Positions 52,516 through 63,073 of a stretch of 64,000 bases of DNA are shown here, in pieces; the first letter of the stretch is position 1, and every line of letters starts with the position of its first letter. Source of the stretch: Orientallactaga sibirica (Eukaryota > Chordata > Mammalia > Rodentia > Dipodidae); assembly GCA_036365145.1 (NCBI GenBank), contig JAEOAD010000048.1, forward strand, positions 16,747,001-16,811,000, given 5' to 3'. Both the position numbers and the translations under genes were made by a program. Below the pieces are notes generated by a model. It made no database searches, was not told the DNA's origin, and saw only the letters and a program-made list of their open reading frames with translations.

Positions 52516-52519
52516 CTTA

Positions 52520-52975
52520 CTTTTATACCCTTTTTATTATTAGTTATGGACATACTCAGTGCATAAACAGCACATGTTGGTACCATCCTTACCTTTATCC
52601 CTGTCCCCAACCGCAAAGTGATCCTCCTCATTGGGGATGCCAGTTACCCCCATGGGGATTGGGGGTCGTGCATTGTGGGAGCAGCCATCCGTTATGGGGA
52701 AGAGGCAATGTCTCTGTGCATAATGTCCCAACTTGTGGCTCTAACCATCTTTCTGCCCTTCTGCATATTTCCCTGAGCCGTGTTGGGTTCGTTTTAGGCG
52801 ACTTCAGTGATGGGCTTTGGGGAGCCTCTGTGTCTCTGGATTTCTGATTTTCATACCTTGTAAGGGGGAGGATCTCTAAGGAGATATGAGGTCTTGCTCT
52901 GTGGTTGATGTGACTCAGGTTGCAAGTGTTAGGGGCTGAAAGGTGGTGCTGGATAGGTTGAAAAGTCATAGATCA
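52520..52975 (-). mobile_element. L1 3' UTR (antisense), second copy of the 7212 type
   Basis: GGGGGTCGTGCATTGTGGGA, GAAGAGGCAATGTCTCTGTG and CCCAACTTGTGGCTCTAACC match the 7212-7498 copy. It extends further to TTGGGTTCGTTTTAGGCGAC and beyond. Confidence 0.5.
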
Positions 52976-53289
52976 AAGTTTTCTCTTGTTTTTCTATCCC
53001 ATCCAGGCTTTCTGTTTTCTCTTTTGCTGTACCTCAGGGATGGGGGCATGTCTACTTTGTCTCCTTGGGACTAACATCTGTCCTGGTTAAGGCACAGTGT
53101 CTATGACTGAACAGTAATACTCTTCAAAGGAGGATAGAATGATGTAGGCATTCTACAAAGTGCTCCACTTATGACAAACCTAGAACTAGTAGAGGTGCTG
53201 GCTGGAATAAGCAGACAAGGGTAACACTGGAGAAAATGGTATATTACAAACATATGAACAATGGCTGCCAATTTCTTAATTTAAAGTAA

Positions 53290-54235
53290 TAAAAATATCA
53301 GAAAACATTGATTGAATTTAGTGTGCTGAAAAGAAAAAAAAAAACACCCCTGTCAACTGAGAATCCTACACAGGACAAAAGTATACTTCAAAAATTAAGA
53401 GAAAATGAAAAAATTTTCACATTAACACTAGTTATAATAATTTATGCTTTTGTAGTTTTCTTTCTGTTTAAAAATAGTTTAAGGTTTTTCTGGATTTATT
53501 TTTATAAATGTAACAGAAAATTTGATGCAGAAGGTATAACCGACAGTAGGAATCCTGCATCTACACAAAAACCGAAGCCTCATAGTTAAACTCTATGAGG
53601 AAATATACAGAACATTTCCTAACTTATAATTTATTAAGTGACAATTGATGTTTTAAGGAAAAAGATATAGCAGTGTACGATAGGGCATATGTTAACCTAT
53701 GAGTAAACAAAATGTATGACAGCAACTGCATGATATACGGAGAAAGAAAATGTCACTGCCTAATTGTGACTTTCCTACAGAATACATCCGGTTATTTTTC
53801 CCAGGTTGACTGCAGTAAGTTAAAGGTGAATAGTAGTAAAGTCTATAGCAGCCACTACAACAGAAAACGAAGAAGTATATTTGGTAATCTAATAGTGAAA
53901 AAAAAAATAGAATAAGAATCTGGCAATACGATAGTGAAAAATAAAAAGAGTAAGAAATCCTAAAAAAAGAAGCAAAAAGTCAAAGGACAGATTGGACACA
54001 AGGAATATAAATAGCAACATGGTCGGTTTAAATCTCATCATACCAATAACCAAATTAAGTGCAAATAGTCTGAACATTCTAATAAAACAGATTGTCAGAA
54101 TGAATAGGCTAGCAAGCTATCATAGTATGTTCTTCGTAAGAACTAAATGCTTTAATCAAAATTAGGCAGATTGAAAGCAAAAGGTTAGAAAATATTTACT
54201 GTGGGAGAACAAATAACACAGGTGGAATGATTATA
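53290..54235 (+). mobile_element. old L1: ORF1 end, inter-ORF region and ORF2 start
   Basis: 53308-53410 gives an ORF1 C-terminal-like peptide (QDKSILQKLRENEK). 54020-54110 gives the region just inside ORF2 (ACATGGTCGGTTTAAATCTC, ATAACCAAATTAAGTGCAAA, ACAGATTGTCAGAATGAATA). Both are degenerate. Confidence 0.65.
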
Positions 54236-54357
54236 TGAAATCAGGAAAACAGGACCAAGGGTAAGGATTGCCAGAGGCTGAGACAGACGTAGAGTGTGTT
54301 CTTGGCCTGCATAGCACTCTGTGTTCACTACTCAAAAAGACAAGAAAAAAGAAGTTC

Positions 54358-54535
54358 AACACACACTCACGCATGTGCACACACACTCATGCACACACAA
54401 ACACCCATGCACACACACTCATGTGCACACACATGCACACTCATGAACACACATATGCACATACACACATACGCACACACACTCACATGCAAGCACACAC
54501 ACACACACACACTTATGCACACACACACATTTGGG
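54358..54535 (+). repeat. CA-rich low-complexity run
   Basis: CACACTCATGCACACA-type units, irregular. The HTHTHT frames are artefacts. Confidence 0.9.
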
Positions 54536-54751
54536 GCGGCCTTGAGAATGTACTGCTTGAAAGTCGTGCTCCAGGGAGCAGAACAGGCTCTGGTCTCAGC
54601 CGTTTGTCTGTGGACCCCCTTGATGCTTTCATGAAGTCATGTTTTCTGATGTTTCCCCAGGCCAATTGTGGAGCATGCTGGAGGTGCTTCCTTTTAAATT
54701 GATGTATATTACTTATTTAAAAGAATGGATTTCATTGTGATTGTTTCATAC

Positions 54752-55640
54752 GTGAATTACCTTCCCATTGCTGGGACAAAACACCCAAATAAAAGCAGAA
54801 TATGGAAGAAGAAAAAACCTGTTTCGACTCATCGACCTGAACAGCAGAACAGAGGCCAGGCATCGCATCTTGCCACAGTGGCACACAGGAAGTAGCAAGT
54901 CAGGGAGTGATCTCTGACATGGGGCTAGGGATAAAATAACCCTGGACCCACCCTGATGACATGCCTCCTCCAGCAGGACTCCACCTCCCAAATCATTGCC
55001 ACCTGGGGATTGAGTATGAGGCGTAATCAAAACAAATGAAACTATGGGGGACATTTCACATTCAAACCACCACTTTTCACACGTGGCCCGCAGACTCATA
55101 ACCATCTCATGATGCAAAGTGCACTCAGTCCAACTTCCTAAGTCACCATAGTGTCTATCAATCCAACACTATTCAAAAGTCCAAAGTCTCTTCTGAAACT
55201 CAGGACCGCCTCTTGTCTGTGAGCCCTGTATAATCAACACAAGTTAAATATTTCCAACATAGACTAGCACATCAAATTCTGCAGCTCATGACCACATCCG
55301 GGACTATTAACAAAGTCTTTATGTTCCATGTTCTGCCCCACCGACATTGGCCATTACAGGTAGATCAGTCCAAGCCAGAGCAGTCACCTTCCCTTGGCAG
55401 CTGTTCCATACTTCTGGCATCTCCACTGCAATCCATGGTTCACCTTATATCTCCAGGCCAAGGTCCCTCACGGTCTCTATGCAGGAACCATGACCCTACT
55501 CCAAACCACCCAGGGACCATCTTCACAAAAACACCCAGTTGAAAATCCAATGACCCTCTCTTTCCTGCATTTTCCATACTTCGAAAACCAGTACCAGGCG
55601 GGATACCAAATTTGCTACTCTGCTGGGGAGGGAAGGGGAG
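54752..55640 (-). mobile_element. MaLR LTR and internal 3' region (antisense)
   Basis: The LTR is about 54752-55072 (TACCTTCCCATTGCTGGGAC to CACATTCAAACCACCAC). It continues into CTCATAACCATCTCATGATG and CCAACACTATTCAAAAG, the same order as 34780-34890. Downstream, TGGCCATTACAGGTAGATCA and CCATACTTCTGGCATCTCCA suggest more of the internal region. Confidence 0.6.
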
Positions 55641-55807
55641 ATAAAGCTAACTTTTAAAACCAGGAAATTCTTTCAGTAATTTCCTCAAGGCTCCCTTCTT
55701 TTAAAAAAGTTAGCACTTCTCCTACAGTTCCAATTCAGTGCGGTTAGCCCAATCTCCATGATAATGTCTTAAACAACTGCAGTTGAACTGGGCTACAATC
55801 TCTGGCT
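55641..55807. other. unassigned, perhaps more MaLR internal sequence
   Basis: Nothing specific recognised. Confidence 0.3.
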
Positions 55808-56042
55808 TGAGACATTCATTTCTTTTTAAACTTATTTATTTGCAAACAGAGATAGAGAGAGAGAGAGAGACAGAGAGAGAATGGGCATGCTAGGCCTCTA
55901 GCCACTACAAACGAACTCCAAATGCATGTGCCCCTTGTGCATCTGGCTTACGTGGGTCCTGGGGGATTGAACCTGGGTCCTTTGACTTTGCAGGCAAGTG
56001 CCTTAACCGCTAAGCCATCTCTCCAGCCTGAGACATGTAATT
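55808..56042 (-). repeat. DIP-type SINE (antisense)
   Basis: TTGAGACATTCATTT and CTGAGACATGTAATTT flank it as a worn duplication. The near-consensus body ends in CTAAGCCATCTCTCCAGCC. Confidence 0.92.
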
Positions 56043-57145
56043 TTAGTGATGGTGTTTATTGTTAGTTTCAATGCAATTCTAATCAAAACTCCTATAAGGC
56101 GATTCTGACATAAGCAGATGAACACATTCTTATATTTATAGATGTTGTTGTTATCCTCTCTGTGCTTGGACAAAGCACCAGATCAAAAGCAGCTGATCCC
56201 ACCCCCAGCAACACACCTCCTCCAGCAAGGCTCTAACCCCCCCCCCCAACTGCCACCAGCTGGGGACTCAGCATTCAGAACACATGAGTTTACAGGGGAC
56301 ATCTGATTCAAACCACCACAATATGGAAATGTGTCCTAAAGGTAATTCTGAAAAAAGAAGGGAGAGGCAGGTCTGCTGCTCTACGATGAAGGTAAAAGGC
56401 TGCTGTCCACATTTAAATTTGAATGCACAAGTAATCAAGAGAATGTGGTACTGGTATAGGCAAGGCATGCAGATAAATGTGACAAGGAAAAAAAAACAGT
56501 GCAGAAATGGACTCATACATATATTGTCAATTGATTTTCAATAATTTTGCTAAGGTACTTTAATGGAAAAAGCAGGGTCTTTTTAATAAATGGTGCTGGA
56601 ACACTAAGTACACTTTTGGTAAAAAACAACAACAACAAAAAAACAACAAAAAAAAATGAGTCTCGAACTTTTTTCCACATCATACAGAAAAATCATCTTA
56701 AGTGAGTCATAGACCTATGTGTAAGGGCTTCCAGAACTTCACAGCTAAAAACACAACTATAAAGTTCTGGAAGGTGGCCCAGGAGAAAAGTCTGTCTGGG
56801 TCAGGGATAGGCAAAGATTTATTAGAACCCAAAGTACATTGGCCATAAAAGAAAAAAAAAATGATAAATCTGAGTTCTTTAAAATTAAAACTTACATGCT
56901 TCTAAAGAAAACACTTAGAATGTGAGAGAGCAAGTCACTGACAGCATATTTTTAGCAAAATACATATATGACAAAGCAAGGTCCTGTTCGCAGAATGCCT
57001 AAAGATAAATCATGCAATTAAAAAAGGTCAAAAGGATGCCAGAAAGTCCAAGGAGCAGACAAAAATGCTCAAGACCATTTTTCATCAAAGAAACATTAAA
57101 ACCGCACTGAGAAGCCCATACATATGCACTACAATGGCTGAAATT
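56043..57145 (+). mobile_element. old L1 ORF2 3' end and 3' UTR, split by a MaLR LTR piece
   Basis: GTTTCAATGCAATTCTAATC (56066) resumes after the LTR piece with ATATGGAAATGTGTCCTAAA and GAATGTGGTACTGGTATAGG, the end of ORF2. Then AATAAATGGTGCTGGAACAC and AGACCTATGTGTAAGGGCTT follow in the usual order. Confidence 0.7.
56130..56333 (-). mobile_element. MaLR-type LTR, internally shortened (antisense)
   Basis: GTTGTTATCCTCTCTGTGCT to TTTACAGGGGACATCTGATT and CAAACCACCACA. A C12 run sits at 56238. Confidence 0.6.
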
Positions 57146-57149
57146 GAAA

Positions 57150-57475
57150 TCATTTATTTTCACTAGACTAACCTTCCTATATCAAATATCTTCAACCTTC
57201 AAATATCTCTCCTTCACAAAGGTTTTCTTTGATCTCAAATCCAAATTATTCACCCTAGTAGCTCCTTTTAATTTTCCTTCCTGCCACCTAAATCATACTC
57301 TCTACTTATTAAGGGGAGTACATAGTGTCCCGGCTCTGCTCTAGAATATAAGGACTGAGAGTGAAAGGCTACCATTTTGATCCCAATTGTGTCCTGGGAA
57401 CTACTAGTGTGTCTGGCAATACTATTAGGAGAGTCTTGGAAAATATTTCTCAGATAAATGAAGGAATGAAATTCA
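57150..57475 (+). repeat. L2 3' end
   Basis: AGAATATAAGGACTGAGAGT, CCCAATTGTGTCCTGGGAAC and CAGATAAATGAAGGAATGAA follow the order of the L2 3' terminus. Confidence 0.6.
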
Positions 57476-57638
57476 TACTGGAGGGACACAGATTTTATAA
57501 AACCAAATCTCTGTAGATGGTTTTTCAACCAAAGTTGACCAGGGGTTGTTGTTAAATTCTTCCTTCTTTGGTCCCTTTTATGAAGGCTGTTGTCAGAGCA
57601 GAGATCTGGGCTACTCTCGTTTTCTTAGACATGAGATG

Positions 57639-57825
57639 AATTTCTGAAGTTTTTTTTTTTTTTTTGGTTTTGCGAGGTAGGGTCTCACTCTGGTCCAGGC
57701 TGACCTGGAATTAACTATGTAGTCTCAGGGTGGCCTCGAACTCTCGGCGATCCTCCTACCTCTGCCTCCCGAGTGCTGGGATTAAAGGCATGCGCCACCA
57801 CACCCGGCTAAATTTCTGAAGTTTT
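57639..57825 (-). repeat. B1 SINE (antisense) with TSD
   Basis: The 15-bp direct repeat AATTTCTGAAGTTTT at 57639-57653 and 57811-57825 flanks a near-consensus copy (CCACCACACCCGGCT). Confidence 0.96.
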
Positions 57826-57939
57826 GAGCAGCTTGGCTTCATCTGTTTCACGGATGCCTCAATGAGAGAAAGCAGTGCCATTAGCCTTTCCCCATGTCTT
57901 GGTGATGTGTATGTGTGGTTTTTCTATGTTTGGGAAATT

Positions 57940-58105
57940 TTTTTTTAATGTTTTTAATTAGTCTATTTGCAAGCAGAGAGCGAGATAGAGAGAGGAGAGA
58001 GAGAATGGGCATGCCAGGGCCTCCAGCCACAATAAACAACCTCCTGATGCATGTGTCATTGTGCATCTTGCACAATGGGTACTGGGGAATCAAACTCTGG
58101 TTGAT
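57940..58105 (-). repeat. DIP-type SINE, head missing (antisense)
   Basis: GGGCATGCCAGGGCCTCCAG to GGGGAATCAAACTCTGGTT. The head is cut off at the start of the next B1. Confidence 0.85.
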
Positions 58106-58107
58106 GG

Positions 58108-58260
58108 GTTTTTTTGATTTTCGAGGTAGGGTCTCACTCTAGCGCAGGCTGACCTGGAGTTCACTCTGTACTTTCAGGGTGGCCTCAAACTCTTGGCAAT
58201 CCTCCTACCTCTGCCTCCCGAGTGCTGGCATTAAAAGCATGCGGCATCACACCCTTGGTC
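58108..58260 (-). repeat. B1 SINE (antisense)
   Basis: TTTTCGAGGTAGGGTCTCAC to GCATCACACCCTTGG. Confidence 0.92.
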
Positions 58261-58289
58261 ATTTCTAATCCCAGTGCCTAAACTGCACT

Positions 58290-58425
58290 TGGAGCCAGGT
58301 ATGATGGACGATACCTCTAATCCCAGCACTTGGGAGGCTGAGTGAGGCAGGGGTTCGTGAGTTTGAGACCAGCATAGACAACATAGAGACCTTGTCTCAA
58401 GAAAATAAAATTAAACAAAATCCAC
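58290..58425 (+). repeat. B1 SINE, old
   Basis: AGCCAGGTATGATGGACGAT, CTCTAATCCCAGCACTTGGG and CCTTGTCTCAAGAAAATAAA. Confidence 0.85.
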
Positions 58426-58940
58426 TTGCTGTGTATTGATCTGGGCCATAGTGAAAAGCAGAGAAAGATAGAGGACTTACACGTCTTACGCACATCTTAC
58501 TTGTTTCGTGCTGGGTACAACGCTGTGGGAGGCAGATTATGTTATGAACCAAACCTGAGTGAAAAGAACTGGCTTTCAGAGAGATCTAAAATCAATCTAT
58601 ATTTCCTCTTGTTTTTATCTAATGTTCTGCCAATTTTATCCTCATTAGATTAAGCAAAGTTCTTCTCTCTTCTCCCAGACTAGCTACAGCCTTGACCCCA
58701 TTTTCCAGTGTAGCCCTTCCACAGTCACCAGGGTGACACTTTGGGTGGCACTGTTCTCTGTTGTCTTTCAGTCTGCTCAGAAGTGGGCAGGCGTTTGCTG
58801 GTCTTCCACAGAGATCTCTATAAATACATTGAATCTCTGTGCAAGCAGGCCTTGGGGACTCAGGAGAAAGCCTCCCGTTCGCCTTCACAGGTATTTGTAT
58901 TGACTTCCTGTCCAGAGAAATGCAGAAGATTCTGAATGTA
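58426..58940. other. unassigned sequence
   Basis: Overlapping frames at 58426-58935 have no recognised domain. Confidence 0.4.
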
Positions 58941-58942
58941 AG

Positions 58943-58974
58943 GATAAATGCTTCTCTTTTTTATTTTAAAGATT

Positions 58975-59013
<39 letters not shown>

Positions 59014-59200
59014 GAAGGAGAGAGAGAGGGAAGGAGAATGGGCACACCAGGGCGTCTAGCCACTGCAAACAAACTCCAGATGCATGTGCCACCATGTGCA
59101 TCTGGCTTACATGGGACCCAGAGAATCACACAGGGATCCTCAGGCTTCGCAGGCATGCACCTTAACCGCTAAGCTCTCTCCAGCCCTGATAAATACTTCT
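58943..59200 (-). repeat. DIP-type SINE (antisense) with expanded tail
   Basis: GATAAATGCTTCT on the left and GATAAATACTTCT on the right are a near-perfect target duplication. The A-tail has become (TTTA)n (58975-59012). Confidence 0.94.
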
Positions 59201-59279
59201 TGCTGGAACTTCTGGCCTAGTTAGAAAAAAAAAAAAAAACAAATATTTGAATATAAATGCTGCAAATCAGATCTTTTAG

Positions 59280-59515
59280 TTTATTTAATTTTTTTAAAAT
59301 ATTTATTTATTTGCAAGCAGAGATAGAGAGAAAACAGAGAGAGAAACAGAAACAGAGAGAACGAGCATGCCAGGGCCTCCAGCTACTGCAAGCAAACTCC
59401 AGATGCATGCGCCACTTTGTGCATCTGGCTTTATACGTGTCTTGGAGAGTCTACCTCAGATCTTTATGCCTTGTAGGCAAGCACCTAACACTGAGCCATC
59501 TCTCTGGCTCTATTT
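59280..59515 (-). repeat. DIP-type SINE (antisense)
   Basis: TATTTATTTATTTGCAAGCA, GAGCATGCCAGGGCCTCCAG and CTGAGCCATCTCTCTGGC. Confidence 0.9.
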
Positions 59516-59627
59516 TAAAATTTCTATGTGTACAATTCAATGGCTTTTAATATAGTCACACATTGAGTATCCATCGCCGTTTTCTAATTCCACAACATGT
59601 TCATTGTTGCAAAAAGATAAAGTATGC

Positions 59628-59760
59628 TTGGCATGGTTGGTGCAGTCCTGTCATCCTAGCAGTTGGCTGAAGGAAAAGACTTGCAAGTTCAAGGCCAAAT
59701 CTGAGCGACACAGAGAAAGCTTGTCTCAGAAAAGAAAATTAGATAAAGAAAGAAAACAAA
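59628..59760 (+). repeat. old B1-like SINE
   Basis: GCTTGGCATGGTTGGTGCAG, GTTCAAGGCCAAATCTGAGC and GCTTGTCTCAGAAAAGAAAA. Confidence 0.65.
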
Positions 59761-60064
59761 AGGAACCAATGGAGTCTATAACTCATTCCTACTCCCTATG
59801 GACCAGAGAAACTGCTAAGCGGCTTTCTGTCTCTATAAACTTGCCTATTCTGGACAATTCATAAATATATAATAGGTAGCCTGTTGGCTCTGGCTTCCTT
59901 TACTTACTTAATGTAGCTTTTTTTTTTTTTTTTTTAAGTTTCATCCATATTTTAGCATGTACCAACCAGCACTTCATTCTTCTTTATGGTTGAAAAGTTC
60001 TCTTGTGTATAGAGAAATGTGTTTAATTTTTCAATATGTGAGGAGGTTTTTAGATATCTGTTAC
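59761..60064. other. unassigned sequence with a T18 run
   Basis: Poly(T) at about 59918-59935. Otherwise nothing recognised. Confidence 0.4.
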
Positions 60065-60396
60065 TGTTGTGGTTTTATTGTAAAATGTTCCCCATAGGCT
60101 CATGTGTTTGGACACTTGGTCCCCAGTTGGTGGCTTATATGAAACTGGTAAGAGCTGTACCCGTGCTGGAGGAAGTGGGTCACTGGGAGAAGGCCTTGAG
60201 GTTTTACAGCCTGGCCTCACTTCCTGTTCATGTTCTGTTTCCTGATTGCAGACACCATGGGATCAACCCTGCTTCCTGCCACCATGCCTTCCTGCTTGTG
60301 AAACTGCTCCTCAAAGCTACCAACTTAATTAAACCTTTCCCTTCCTTAAGTTGCTTCTGGTCAGATGTTTTTCATCACAATGAGAAAGTAACTGCA
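60065..60396 (+). mobile_element. MaLR-type (MT/ORR1-like) LTR
   Basis: TGTTGTGGTTTTATTGTAAA start, CACTTGGTCCCCAGTTGGTG, GAGGTTTTACAGCCTGGCCT, CTTCCTTAAGTTGCTTCTGG and an end at GAAAGTAACTGCA. GTTAC/ATTAC flanks are compatible with a 5-bp duplication. Confidence 0.88.
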
Positions 60397-60685
60397 ATTA
60401 TTACTGATCTTCAGTTTAAGTCCTTCATGTTCCAAGAGTGTATTTTTAATGATTTTTACTGTTTTATACATGTCAGGATTTCTTTTATGGTCTGAAAGAT
60501 GATCTATGTATTTGATTGGGGGGAAAATCCAGTGTATTGTGCTGGGAAGAGAATTCAGTAAGTGTTAGGTGAAACTGAAGAATATTTTTAAGATCTCTCT
60601 GATTTTTCTCCCCAGGGAGGAGTGTAGACATTCACAACAATAATTATGCTGCATATAGTCCCTTTCCAGTTTGTTTTTATTCATG
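60397..60685. other. unassigned sequence
   Basis: No exon or repeat recognised. Confidence 0.4.
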
Positions 60686-60689
60686 CCTT

Positions 60690-61090
60690 TTTAAAAACAT
60701 AATTTTACTTAATTTTTGGCAATGTCATACATGTATATAATGTATTCTGATAATATTCACCATCTCTCTTTTCCCTCTCCTACTCCTGGTGAACCCCTTT
60801 TTCTTCCCAGTGAGTCCTCATCCTCCTCCTCCTCCCATGTCTTTGTGTGTGTGAGGGAGAGATGCAGAGAGAAAGAGAAAGAGAGAGAGAAAGAGAAAAG
60901 AGAGAGAGAGAGAGCTCCACTGGCTTTATTTAGGCTTGCTCACCTGAGCATGAAGGTTATTTTCAGGAGCATAGGCATTTTTCCAGTGACTATACCACTG
61001 ACGACAGTGTCTTAGGGAGGAGCAGGGCCTCCTGAGCCCCCCTCTGTCAGTGATGGAATGCTGACAGGCTAATCCTGCAAAGACTCTTCA
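60690..61090 (-). mobile_element. L1 3' UTR-like fragment (antisense) with GA-rich run
   Basis: TTTTTGGCAATGTCATACAT, TATAATGTATTCTGATAATA and pyrimidine-rich TCTCTTTTCCCTCTCCTACT, then a (GA)n run (60860-60914), then GATGGAATGCTGACAGGCTA. Confidence 0.45.
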
Positions 61091-61415
61091 TACACTTTGA
61101 GGCTCTATGTGAGGCCGACTGTGAGGCCAGAAAAATCTTACCCAAAGAATGAAAAATTTTGGAAACTTCCTGGCCAGGCTAACTACAACCACCAGTACAG
61201 AGGCTGCACCTCCAGAGTGATTGAAGGTGACTCCTGATAAGTTACTTGTAGTAGGGACCATGTTCAAGAAAGACTATGTGAATGACTCATAAAACCTGTG
61301 CTGTGCAAAGGACACAAAGAGGCCTGCCCTATGTGATGTAAAAGTCCCATGTTTTGTATAGCTGGGTCATTGAACTTCAGAACTTCTCTCTGCTCCAACC
61401 CACTCTTTTCCTTGG
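61091..61415. other. unassigned sequence
   Basis: No exon or repeat recognised. Confidence 0.4.
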
Positions 61416-61417
61416 AA

Positions 61418-61660
61418 ATGTATTTTTTCTTTCATTCTTTTTTAATTTATTTATTTGAGATCGACAGACAGAGAGAGAGAAAGAGGCAGATAGATAGAGA
61501 ATGGGCACGCCAGGGCCTCCGGCCACTGCAAACGAACTCCAGGTTGCATGCACCACCTTGTGCGTCCTGGGGAATTGAGCCTTGAAGCGGGATCCTTAGG
61601 CTTCACAGACAAGCGCTTAACCATTAAGCCATCTCTCTAGGCCTGTGTATTCTTTCTTAA
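61418..61660 (-). repeat. DIP-type SINE (antisense)
   Basis: TGTATTTTTTCTTTCAT and TGTATTCTTTCTTAAT flank a copy with GGGCACGCCAGGGCCTCCGG and TTAAGCCATCTCTCTAGGCC. Confidence 0.92.
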
Positions 61661-61867
61661 TGAAAATTTCTCACTTTGCTTGCTACAATACACTGGTTTC
61701 TCTCTGTCCAATTCCTTGTTTTGGGGACTAAGAACCTGGAACCCCTCTAGCATGCCCAATAAACCCCACTACCCACTGATATCATAGGGAGTAGTACTCA
61801 CATGCTTCAGATTGGAATGTTTTCTTGGGAGATTGAGTCCTAGAGCGGAACAGTATTTTTTTGAGGT

Positions 61868-61868
61868 T

Positions 61869-61912
<44 letters not shown>

Positions 61913-62230
61913 AGGTGAGGGGAGGCACGCCACAGTGTTCTTGTAGAGGACAGAGGGCAAGTTTTGGACTTTGGATATCAGCCATGTTACTCCACCTCAT
62001 TAGAGGCGGGGTTTCTCATTGTCCACCACTGGGTTCCCAAGGCTGTCTGGCCTGCGAGCTTCTGAGGGATCCTCCGGTCTCAGCCTCCCAACTCCCTTCT
62101 CTGTTGGTATATCCTGGGCATTGTAAACACCTGCTATAGCATCCAGCTTTATGTGGGTTCTGGGGATTTAAACTCAAGTGTTCTCATTTGCATGGCAAGC
62201 ACATCATCCATGGAGCTATCTCCCCTGCCC
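61868..62230 (-). repeat. old composite SINE (B4-like, antisense) with (GT)n
   Basis: (GT)n at 61869-61910 is the complement of its CA-rich end. CTCAGCCTCCCAACTCCC and GGGTTCTGGGGATTTAAACT lead to the head complement GGAGCTATCTCCCCTGCCC. Confidence 0.65.
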
Positions 62231-62299
62231 GGCCCAGCCCAGTACTTTTATTCTGAAGTTTACTTTATTGGAACCCCTGCTGGCTGATCTGGGCGGTGA

Positions 62300-62336
<37 letters not shown>

Positions 62337-62860
62337 GTTAACCTATCAGAAAGCTGAGGCACCACAGCCCAGGATGTTCTGAACTCTGCCAAGAAGGAGG
62401 AAGGAGATGTGAGGACTTCCTCATGTAGGGCAGAGCATCTGGGCCCTGGCAGAGTTCAGCTGAAATCAGCAATGAATGGGGGAGCAATCAGTGTGGCTAG
62501 CAGGACGGATGACAGAGGCACCAGGAATGGCAGGTGGTGTGAGTGTCACCCTCTTTCAGACTTCCCCTGTTAATGCCAATGGGAAGAATCAGAAGAGTTA
62601 GCTGGGTGGTAGGAGAGCCGAGCCATTCCTTGTTCTGGTGAATTAAAAGAACACAGCGTCGGTCCCTAGTTCTTAAAGATCCTTTCCTCAGGCGTCTAAC
62701 CCTCCTTTCGTGGCAGCTGAGCCCAGCCCACGTCCCTACATTCTTGCTTCTTCTCCGGGAAGAGGTCAGTATTTCCTCTTTTTTCCTCTCCAGCTGTAAT
62801 GAATTTTTACCAATCCTATTTCTAATCGACACACCTCACACCTAAGCTGCCCCTCCCCCC
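62231..62860. other. unassigned sequence with T33 run
   Basis: A long poly(T) lies at about 62305-62335 without a clear SINE attached. The rest is unassigned. Confidence 0.4.
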
Positions 62861-62861
62861 C

Positions 62862-62864
62862 ACA

Positions 62865-62906
<42 letters not shown>
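62862..62906 (+). repeat. (CA)n microsatellite
   Basis: About 22 CA units after CCCCCCCACAGA. Confidence 0.96.
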
Positions 62907-62907
<1 letters not shown>

Positions 62908-63038
62908 CTTAATCAGTATTAAGGCTTTGTCCTTTACAGGAGACCGGACGTATCAGCTGACTTTTAGGTCACTTCTGACCAAACTCTGGTCCTCCCCTCC
63001 AGGTCTGCATTGGAATGTAAGCATCGAGGCCTTTTCAG

Positions 63039-63072
<34 letters not shown>
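63039..63072 (+). repeat. (GT)n microsatellite
   Basis: About 16 GT units, then GTTGTTGTTG. It is roughly 130 bases from the (CA)n run, so the two can pair as an inverted repeat. Confidence 0.95.

Positions 63073-63073
<1 letters not shown>

Noticed and set aside
62305..62337. Long poly(T) as the tail of an antisense SINE or retrocopy
   Set aside because: No B1, DIP or recognisable cDNA sequence follows on the right, so the origin stays open.
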